DNA of 24,155 nucleotides. Source: an uncultured Pseudomonadota bacterium. Lineage in GTDB: Bacteria > Pseudomonadota > Gammaproteobacteria > Steroidobacterales > Steroidobacteraceae. A program made the translations under genes and the position numbers. Under the pieces are notes generated by a model, which was given only the letters and a program-made list of their open reading frames with translations, was not told the origin of the DNA and did no database searches. Within the stretch, counting starts at the first letter, position 1. Each line of letters begins with the position of its first letter. The stretch covers positions 1 to 24,155 of the forward strand of contig CAITAM010000126.1 of the NCBI GenBank assembly GCA_903890265.1. Direction: 5' to 3'. This document shows, one piece after another, positions 18,357 to 24,155 of this stretch.

Positions 18357-20231
18357 ATGTCCTCCAGCCAGTTCCACCTGCTCACCCAGCGCCGCTTCCT
18401 GCCGTTCTTCGTCTCGCAGTGTTTCGGCGCCTTCAACGACAACGTCCTGAAGAACGGGCTCGTCATCATCGTGGCATTCAACGCGGCGGCGTATCCCGGC
18501 ATGTCCCCCGCGCTCCTGACGCAGATCGCGGGCGGCCTTTTCATCCTGCCCTACATGTTTTTCTCCGGCCTCGCGGGCGAGCTTGCCGATCGCTTCGAGA
18601 AAACCACCGTCATCCGTGTCGTCAAGGGGGCCGAGATCGGCATCATGATGATCGCGGGACTGGGATTCTACGGCGGCAGCCTGAAGCTGCTGCTGCTCGC
18701 GCTGTTCCTGATGGGCGTCCACTCGACGTTCTTCTCACCCGCCAAGTACGGAATCCTGCCGCAGATCCTCAACAAGGACGAACTGGTGGGCGGCAACGCG
18801 ATGGTCGAAATGGGGACGTTCGTCGCCATCCTGCTCGGCCAGCTGCTCGCCGGCATTCTCGCCGGCCTGCACCACCTCGGCATCATGGTCGGATCGCTGC
18901 TGGCACTGTCCACCGCGGGCCTCGCGGTCAGTCTGCTGATTCCGCGGCTGCCTGCGACGTCGCCTCACCTGTCGATCGACTGGAATCCGATCAGCTCATC
19001 GATGCGAAACTTGCGGGCCGCCATGCAGGACCGGGCCGTTTTTCTCTGCGTGATCGGTATTTCCTGGTTCTGGTTCTACGGCATCATCGTGCTCGCGCAG
19101 GTGCCGATCTACGGCAAGGACATCTTGGGCGGCTCGGAATCGGCCGTCACCGGCATGCTCGTTGCGTTCTCGGTCGGTGTCGGCATCGGCTCGCTTGCCT
19201 GCGAGCGACTCGGTCAGCGGCGGGTTGAAATCGGGCTCGTGCCGCTCGGCTCCATCGGGCTCACGCTGTTCGGGGTCGATCTCTACTGCGCGACCCCGCA
19301 GCAGCCGTACGGCAGCGGTCTCACCATGCTCGCGATCCTGCAGCACCCGGGGGCCTGGCGCGTGTACGGCGACCTGACGCTGATCGGGGTCTTCGGTGGC
19401 CTGTTCATCGTGCCGCTGTACGCACACATGCAGGCCCGCGCGCCAAGGGCCGAGCTGTCGCGGATCGTCGCCGCCTCCAACATTGTCAACGCGGCATTCA
19501 TGGTGGTCGCCTCGGCATTCGGCGCCGTCTGGCTCCACGCGGGCCTCAGCGTGCCGCAGCTGCTCCTCGCGGTCGCGCTGATGAACGGCGCGGTGGTCGT
19601 CTACCTCTACCTGCTGCTGCCGGAATTCCTGCTGCGCTTTCTCGCGCTCCTGATCGTGCGGGTGCTCTACCGCCTGAAAGTCGCCGGGGTGGACAACATC
19701 CCGTCCGAAGGGGCTGCTCTGCTCGTCTGCAACCACGTCTCGTACGTCGATGCGCTGGTCATGAGCGCTGCCGTACCGCGACCGATCCGATTCGTCATCG
19801 AGGCCGAGATCTACCGACTCCCGTTGCTCAATCCCATCTGCCGCGGGATGAAGGCGATTCCGGTGGCGAGCCGCTCCGAAGACCCGGTCGTGCGTGAGGC
19901 CGCCTTTGCCGCGGTGCAGGCGGCGCTCGCGGGCGGAGAACTCGTCTGCCTGTTCCCGGAGGGTCGCCTCACCCGTGACGGCGAGCTGGGGGAGTTCCGG
20001 CCGGGCATCCTGCGGGTGCTGCGGGACACGCCGGTGCCCGTGGTGCCGTGCGCGCTCAGCAATCTCTGGGGCTCGCTCTTCTCCTACCGCGAGCCCGACT
20101 GGCGCAGGCGCCAGCCGCGCCGGCTGTTCGCCACGATCGGGTTCACCGCCTCGCCGCCGGTGCCGGCCGAGGCGGTCGAGCTTGGCGCGCTGCGCAACGA
20201 GGTTGCCGCCCTGCGCGGTGAGCGGCGCTGA
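18357..20231 (+). CDS. LplT-like lysophospholipid transporter fused to a PlsC acyltransferase
   Basis: A 624-residue fusion. Residues 1-430 form a 12-helix MFS transporter of the LplT type: QCFGAFNDNVLKNGLVI at the first helix, AGELADRFEK in the first loop, and HSTFFSPAKYGILPQIL. Residues 435-624 are a 1-acylglycerol-phosphate acyltransferase-type domain, with H460 and D465 in NHVSYVDAL and FPEGRLT (533-539). LplT brings lysophospholipids to the inner leaflet; the acyltransferase would re-acylate them. In E. coli the transferase lies on a separate protein, Aas, which also has an acyl-ACP synthetase domain. That third domain is absent here: the protein ends after the acyltransferase. The next gene, fadD, could supply acyl-CoA instead. 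It is coupled to tesA by 3 nt. No separate symbol fits. Confidence 0.93.
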   Translation: MSSSQFHLLTQRRFLPFFVSQCFGAFNDNVLKNGLVIIVAFNAAAYPGMSPALLTQIAGGLFILPYMFFSGLAGELADRFEKTTVIRVVKGAEIGIMMIAGLGFYGGSLKLLLLALFLMGVHSTFFSPAKYGILPQILNKDELVGGNAMVEMGTFVAILLGQLLAGILAGLHHLGIMVGSLLALSTAGLAVSLLIPRLPATSPHLSIDWNPISSSMRNLRAAMQDRAVFLCVIGISWFWFYGIIVLAQVPIYGKDILGGSESAVTGMLVAFSVGVGIGSLACERLGQRRVEIGLVPLGSIGLTLFGVDLYCATPQQPYGSGLTMLAILQHPGAWRVYGDLTLIGVFGGLFIVPLYAHMQARAPRAELSRIVAASNIVNAAFMVVASAFGAVWLHAGLSVPQLLLAVALMNGAVVVYLYLLLPEFLLRFLALLIVRVLYRLKVAGVDNIPSEGAALLVCNHVSYVDALVMSAAVPRPIRFVIEAEIYRLPLLNPICRGMKAIPVASRSEDPVVREAAFAAVQAALAGGELVCLFPEGRLTRDGELGEFRPGILRVLRDTPVPVVPCALSNLWGSLFSYREPDWRRRQPRRLFATIGFTASPPVPAEAVELGALRNEVAALRGERR

Positions 20232-20337
20232 AGGCACGCGCCTTGCTTGCGTCCTTGGCCATTGCTGGCTAGCGTTGCAGGCTTCTGCGGCTTCTCGCTC
20301 GCGACCCTCTGTCGCGATGCACAACAAGGCGGTACCC

Positions 20338-20340
20338 GTG
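20338..20340 (+). promoter_or_regulatory. GTG start of fadD decided by ribosome site
   Basis: AAGG at 20327-20330 lies about 7-8 bases before this GTG and is the only good Shine-Dalgarno in the region. The ATG at 20317 is preceded by a pyrimidine-rich run. Confidence 0.7.
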
Positions 20341-22035
20341 CAGCGTCCCTGGTTAAAGTCGTATCCCCCCGGCGTGCCCCATGACATTGACCCGGGGCGC
20401 TACTCGTCCCTTATAGAGCTCACCGAGCGCGCGTTTGCCCGCCACGCGGCACTGCGGGCGTACACGAGCTTCGGTCGGACGCTGACCTTCGGCGAGCTGG
20501 ATCACCAGAGCCGGTTGTTCGCTGCCTTCCTGCAGAACGAACTGGGACTCGTACCGGGCGATCGCCTCGCGCTGATGATGCCAAACGTGCTGCAGTACCC
20601 CATTGCGGTCTTCGGGGCGCTGCGTGCCGGCCTGACCCTCGTCAACACCAACCCGCTCTATACGGAACGGGAGCTCCTGCACCAGCTGCGCGACTCGGGG
20701 GCCAAGGCCATCGTGATCCTCGAGCAGGCCGCGCACCACCTGGCCGCGATCCTCCCCGAGACACCGGTCCGCCACGTCATCGTGACGGGTGTCGGCGATC
20801 TGCTCGGCCTGCCGAAAGGACCGCTCGTCAACTTCGTGATCCGTCACGTGCGCCGCCAGGTCCCGCCGTACGCACTGCCGGATGCCATTCCCTTCGCGAA
20901 GACACTCGAGCTTGGTCGGTGGGCGGATTTCCGGCCCGTCACGCGAGCACCCACGGACATTGCCTTCCTGCAGTACACCGGTGGCACGACCGGCGTCTCG
21001 AAAGCGGCCGTACTCACCCACCGCAACATGGTGGCGAACACCCTGCAGTCGACCGCGTGGCTGCGGCAGTTCTCGACCGAGCCGGCGGGTTCGGTCGTGC
21101 TGACAGCGCTGCCGCTCTATCACATCTTTGCGCTGACGGCGAACGCGTTCACCTGGCTCGAGGCCGGTGGCGAGAACGTGCTGATCGCGAACCCGCGCGA
21201 CCTCCCCGCGCTCGTCACCGAGCTCGGGCGGCACCGCTTCACGCACTACTACGGCGTCAACACGCTCTACAACGGCCTCCTGCACGCGCCGGGCTTCAGT
21301 GACCTCGACTTCTCGTCACTGAGCGCCTGCATTGCCGGCGGCATGGCGGTTCAGGCAAGCGTTGCCGAGCGCTGGAAGGCGGCCACGGGCTGCGTGCTCT
21401 CGCAGGGCTGGGGCCTCACCGAGACATCACCGGTAGCGACGATGACGCTCGCCGGGGTCGACTTCAACGGCTCCATCGGCCTGCCGGTACCGTCCACGGA
21501 CATCTCGATCCGCGACGACGACGGCGCCGAGGTGGCGAGCCACGGCACCGGCGAGATCTGCGTCAGGGGTCCGCAGGTCATGGCCGGTTACTGGCAGCGG
21601 CCGGACGAAACCGAGAAGGTCATGATCGACGGGGAGTGGCTGCGCACCGGCGACGTCGGTTACATGGACGACGCGGGATACGTCTACATCCAGGACCGCA
21701 AGAAGGACCTGGTACTGGTGTCGGGATTCAACGTCTACCCGAACGAGGTTGAGGACGTCATCGCCAAGCACCCGGGCGTGCGCGAAGTCGCCGCGGTGCC
21801 CCAGCCTGACGAGCACTCGGGCGAGGTGGTCGCCGTGTTCGTGGTACGCAGCGATCCGGCGCTGACGGAATCGGGCGTGATCGAGTTCGCGCGCCGCGAG
21901 CTCACCGGCTACAAGCTGCCGCGGCACGTCTATTTCCGCGATGAGCTGCCGAAGACCAACGTCGGCAAGATCCTGCGCCGGGCGCTGCGCGACGAGCTGG
22001 CTCAGGCGGCGCGGGCAAGCACGAACCCGGCGTAG
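20338..22035 (+). CDS. fadD: Long-chain fatty-acid-CoA ligase FadD
   Basis: A 565-residue AMP-forming ligase that activates fatty acids to acyl-CoA (E. coli FadD: 561). Motifs: P-loop YTGGTTGVSK (213-222), GWGLTETSP, the fatty-acyl signature around DGEWLRTGDVGYMDDAGY and DRKKDLVLVSGFNVYPNEVE, and the catalytic lysine K544 in NVGKILRR. I place the start at the GTG: AAGGCGG lies at a good distance before it, and the product then begins MQRPWLKSYPPGVP, aligned with the MKKVWLNRYPADVP start of E. coli FadD. An in-frame ATG 21 nt earlier has no ribosome site. The 106-nt gap after the transporter fusion may hold a promoter, but none is clear. Its 3' end overlaps crcB by 34 bp on the other strand. 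Confidence 0.95.
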   Translation: MQRPWLKSYPPGVPHDIDPGRYSSLIELTERAFARHAALRAYTSFGRTLTFGELDHQSRLFAAFLQNELGLVPGDRLALMMPNVLQYPIAVFGALRAGLTLVNTNPLYTERELLHQLRDSGAKAIVILEQAAHHLAAILPETPVRHVIVTGVGDLLGLPKGPLVNFVIRHVRRQVPPYALPDAIPFAKTLELGRWADFRPVTRAPTDIAFLQYTGGTTGVSKAAVLTHRNMVANTLQSTAWLRQFSTEPAGSVVLTALPLYHIFALTANAFTWLEAGGENVLIANPRDLPALVTELGRHRFTHYYGVNTLYNGLLHAPGFSDLDFSSLSACIAGGMAVQASVAERWKAATGCVLSQGWGLTETSPVATMTLAGVDFNGSIGLPVPSTDISIRDDDGAEVASHGTGEICVRGPQVMAGYWQRPDETEKVMIDGEWLRTGDVGYMDDAGYVYIQDRKKDLVLVSGFNVYPNEVEDVIAKHPGVREVAAVPQPDEHSGEVVAVFVVRSDPALTESGVIEFARRELTGYKLPRHVYFRDELPKTNVGKILRRALRDELAQAARASTNPA

Positions 22036-22379
22036 GTCGCGGCGAGACACAGCGCCACCGACAGCAGCACGTTCGCCGCGGCGCGCAGCGGTTCGCCCGC
22101 CTGCAGCAGCTGCAGCGTCTGCAGGCTGAACGACGAAAACGTCGTGTAGCCACCACAGACGCCGATGACGAGGAGCTCGCGCACGAGCGTCGGCGCGAGG
22201 ATCCGCTCCGGGACGAGGCCGCCGGCCAGTGCGCCGATCAGCGCAGAGCCCGTGACGTTGACGAGCAGGGTTCCCCAGGGAAATCCCGTGCCCAGCAGGC
22301 GCTGGGCGAGCTCGGTGAGCCCGTAGCGGCCGAGGCTGCCGAGCGCGCCGCCGAGCGCGACGACGAGCGCGCCCCTCAC
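22002..22379 (-). CDS. crcB: Fluoride channel CrcB/FluC
   Basis: A 125-residue membrane protein with four helices, of the dual-topology fluoride channel family. Conserved pieces: GGALGSLGRYG (N-terminal), FPWGTLLVNVTGSALIG with the pore-lining asparagine, and GGYTTFSSFSLQTL with the phenylalanine box. It starts at GTG, with a G-rich stretch just before it. A 12-bp palindrome, CCCGGCGCCGGG (22388-22399), next to that stretch could hide the ribosome site. It is 24 nt behind hemE and probably co-transcribed with it. I see no fluoride riboswitch in front of it, since the upstream DNA is hemE coding sequence. The stop lies 34 bp inside the end of fadD on the other strand. Confidence 0.92.
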   Translation of the reverse strand: MRGALVVALGGALGSLGRYGLTELAQRLLGTGFPWGTLLVNVTGSALIGALAGGLVPERILAPTLVRELLVIGVCGGYTTFSSFSLQTLQLLQAGEPLRAAANVLLSVALCLAATYAGFVLARAA

Positions 22380-22403
22380 GGCCGCCCCCCGGCGCCGGGC
22401 CTC

Positions 22404-23480
22404 TCAGTCATGGTATCGGGGCGACAGCTCGTGCACGGCCTCGACCATGGCCAGGGCGTGCTCCGGCGGGACGTCCGGATGGATGCCGTGCCCGAGGTTG
22501 AAGACGTGGCCGTGGCCGTGGCCGAAGCTGGCCAGCACCCGCTCCACTTCCGCGCGAATCGCCGCGGGTGGTGCGTAGAGGACGGAGGGGTCGAGGTTGC
22601 CCTGAACGGCGATGCCGGGCCCTGCCATCCGCCGGGCGTCGCCGAGATCTGTCGTCCAGTCGACACCCACGGCATCGCCGCCCGCCCGCGCGAGTTCGGA
22701 CAGCAGCGGTCCGGCACCCTTGGTGAACAGCACGAGCGGCACGCGACGACCGCCGGCTTCGCGGCGGACCCCGGCGGCAATCTCGCTCAGGTAGCGGAGC
22801 GAGAACTCCCGGTAGGCGGACGGCGTCAGCGCGCCGCCCCAGGTGTCGAACACCATCAGCGCCTGCGCGCCCGCCTCGACCTGCGCCGAGAGGTAATCAA
22901 TCGTGGCCCGGGTGAGCTTAGCGAGCAGGAGGTGCAGGAGCTCCGGCTCGCCGTACAGCATGCTCTTGATGCGTGCAAAGGTCTTGCTGCCGCCGCCCTC
23001 CACGCAGTAGGTCGCCACCGTCCATGGCGAACCCGCAAAGCCGATCAGGGGCACGCTGCCCGCGAGCTCGCGGCGGATCAGCGACACGGCATCGAGCACG
23101 TACTTCAGTTCCGTTTCGGGATGCGGCACCGGCAGGTTGCGCACGTCCGCGGCGGTCCGCACGGGCCGTGCCAGCGTCGGGCCCTCGCCGGCCTCGAACT
23201 CGAGGCCGAGGTTCATGGCATGAGGAATGGTCAGGATGTCGGAAAAGAGAATCGCGGCATCCAGCCGAAAGCGCGCGAGGGGCTGCAGCGTCACCTCGCA
23301 GGCGAGCTCCGGGTTCATGCACAGATTGAGGAAGCTTCCGGCGCGAGCGCGCGTGGCGCGGTACTCCGGCAGGTACCGGCCGGCCTGGCGCATCATCCAC
23401 AGGGGGGTGCGCGGCGTCGGCTGCGAACACAGCGCCCGCAGCAGCAGGTCATTACGCAGCTCCGGTCCGTGCTGGCTCAT
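22404..23480 (-). CDS. hemE: Uroporphyrinogen decarboxylase
   Basis: A 358-residue cytosolic enzyme of haem synthesis that removes four carboxyl groups from uroporphyrinogen III to give coproporphyrinogen III. Diagnostic parts: PLWMMRQAGRYLPEYR (26-41, with active-site arginines), LFSDILTIPHAMN (79-90, with catalytic D81), GFAGSPWTVATYCVEGGGS, FDTWGG, and the C-terminal FNLGHGIHPDVPPEH. Length is normal (E. coli 354). The start overlaps the stop of pyrF by four bases (ATGA), and crcB follows 24 nt later. Co-location with pyrF reflects a compact housekeeping operon rather than a shared pathway. Confidence 0.97.
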   Translation of the reverse strand: MSQHGPELRNDLLLRALCSQPTPRTPLWMMRQAGRYLPEYRATRARAGSFLNLCMNPELACEVTLQPLARFRLDAAILFSDILTIPHAMNLGLEFEAGEGPTLARPVRTAADVRNLPVPHPETELKYVLDAVSLIRRELAGSVPLIGFAGSPWTVATYCVEGGGSKTFARIKSMLYGEPELLHLLLAKLTRATIDYLSAQVEAGAQALMVFDTWGGALTPSAYREFSLRYLSEIAAGVRREAGGRRVPLVLFTKGAGPLLSELARAGGDAVGVDWTTDLGDARRMAGPGIAVQGNLDPSVLYAPPAAIRAEVERVLASFGHGHGHVFNLGHGIHPDVPPEHALAMVEAVHELSPRYHD

Positions 23481-24155
23481 GCCGCACCCGTTGCGCCACA
23501 GGCGCGGGCGATGCTGGCCTGGATACCTTCGGCCGCCGCGCGCGGGTCTGCCGCGTCACGGATGGGCCTGCCGACCACGATGTAGTCGGCGCCGGCCTCG
23601 AAGGCGGCCTCAACGGTCAGCACCCGCTTCTGGTCGTCGCTCGGACGGTTCTCGACCGGGCGGATGCCGGGCGTCACGACGAGCAGCCTGTCACCGAGCT
23701 CGGCACGGATGGCGGTCGCCTCGATACCGGACGAGACCACCCCCGCGCAGCCGCTCGCCAATGCGCGGCGCGCACGCGACAGCACGAGCTTTTCCACGTC
23801 GCAGGCGAAACCCAGATCGTCAAGGTCACCTCGGTCAAGACTGGTCAGCACGGTGACCGCCAGGACCTTGACGTCGGTTGCCGCGGTGGCCGCCGCTTCC
23901 ATGATGCCCTGGTTGCCGTGCACCGTGACAAAGCCGATGCCGCGGTCATTGAGCCTGCGGATCGCCGCGGCGACGGTCGCCGGGATGTCGAAGAACTTGA
24001 GGTCGACGAACACCTGCTTGCCGCGGCCGATCATCCAGTCGAGCAGGTCGAAATACCCACCGGCCATAGCAAGCTCGAGGCCGAGCTTGTAGTGCACGAC
24101 AGCATCACCCAGGTCGCCGACGAGGCGGCGCGCCGAGTCGGCATCGGGCATGTCG
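23477..24155 (-). CDS. pyrF: Orotidine 5'-phosphate decarboxylase, start outside window
   Basis: The C-terminal 225 codons of a class I OMP decarboxylase, the last step of UMP synthesis. Visible: DMPDADSARRLV at the edge, VVHYKLGLEL, the catalytic strand FVDLKFFDIP (Lys and Asp of the active site), VTVHGNQG, VTPGIRP, DDQKR, and GADYIVVGRPI, which binds phosphate. A Met codon four bases from the right edge is not the true start: the family continues upstream with a strand ending ALD just before MPDADSA, so the first 10-15 residues are missing. It overlaps hemE by four bases. Confidence 0.96.
   Translation of the reverse strand, partial: DMPDADSARRLVGDLGDAVVHYKLGLELAMAGGYFDLLDWMIGRGKQVFVDLKFFDIPATVAAAIRRLNDRGIGFVTVHGNQGIMEAAATAATDVKVLAVTVLTSLDRGDLDDLGFACDVEKLVLSRARRALASGCAGVVSSGIEATAIRAELGDRLLVVTPGIRPVENRPSDDQKRVLTVEAAFEAGADYIVVGRPIRDAADPRAAAEGIQASIARACGATGAA

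Noticed and set aside
20232..20316. A promoter or terminator between the transporter fusion and fadD
   Set aside because: A 5-bp hairpin (AAGGC-ACGC-GCCTT) and TTGCGT-17-TAGCGT are present, but both are too weak to call.
18996..20387. A 463-codon minus-strand frame across the LplT-PlsC gene
   Set aside because: Antisense shadow with a His/Arg/Glu-rich composition and no domain; the sense protein is certain.
22380..22403. A fluoride riboswitch ahead of crcB
   Set aside because: Only 24 nt separate hemE and crcB, too short for the structure, and I see no such motif in the neighbouring hemE 3' end.
24149..24155. A pyrF start codon at the right edge
   Set aside because: The Met is internal: the family continues upstream with the first beta strand ending ALD before MPDADSA.

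Overview
The window is about 24 kb of GC-rich chromosomal DNA, densely packed with genes on both strands. It holds 21 protein-coding genes, of which the first and last are cut by the window edges. I see no tRNA, rRNA, insertion sequence, prophage gene or CRISPR array. The gene set points to a free-living gammaproteobacterium: an E. coli-type long FadE, a FadD, the divergent tesA / ybbA-ybbP pair, an Mla-type lipid transporter, and pyrF-hemE. The high GC and the YtrA-type GntR regulator next to an ABC transporter would suit the Xanthomonadales/Nevskiales/Steroidobacterales part of that class, but this placement is inference.

Layout. (1) 1-2400, minus strand: an MCE lipid-transport operon. A tandem CDGSH iron-sulfur protein comes first, then a STAS-fused MlaE permease, the MlaF ATPase and the start of MlaD, joined by start/stop overlaps or a 12-nt gap. 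(2) 2490-2972, minus: a Dps ferritin with its own promoter region, which carries two inverted repeats. (3) 3123-5763, minus: a probable four-gene unit of small lipoprotein, YtrA-like GntR regulator, ABC ATPase and ABC-2 permease. Upstream is a perfect 20-bp palindrome lying on the likely promoter. (4) 6081-13601, plus: malate dehydrogenase, a 1237-residue soluble hybrid histidine kinase, and fadE. (5) 13707-14405, plus: an uncharacterised single-span membrane protein with an anti-sigma-like N-terminus. Its stop codon is 1 bp from the end of ybbP, which runs the other way. (6) 14407-17612, minus: the ybbA-ybbP transporter. Divergent from it, on the plus strand, are tesA, an LplT-PlsC fusion and fadD (17664-22035). 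(7) 22002-24155, minus: crcB, hemE and pyrF in one tightly packed operon. The crcB 3' end overlaps the fadD 3' end by 34 bp.

How the genes work together. Much of the window handles lipids: the Mla-type transporter (phospholipid traffic between membranes), TesA (thioesterase/lysophospholipase), LplT-PlsC (lysophospholipid flipping plus re-acylation), FadD (acyl-CoA synthesis) and FadE (first step of beta-oxidation). TesA, LplT-PlsC and FadD look like a lysophospholipid release-and-repair module in which the three activities of the LplT/Aas system are split differently from E. coli. The rest is housekeeping (mdh, hemE, pyrF), stress protection (Dps, fluoride channel) and signalling. The parts most worth a second look are the palindrome-controlled lipoprotein-GntR-ABC operon, the CDGSH protein translationally coupled to the lipid transporter, and the orphan anti-sigma-like protein.
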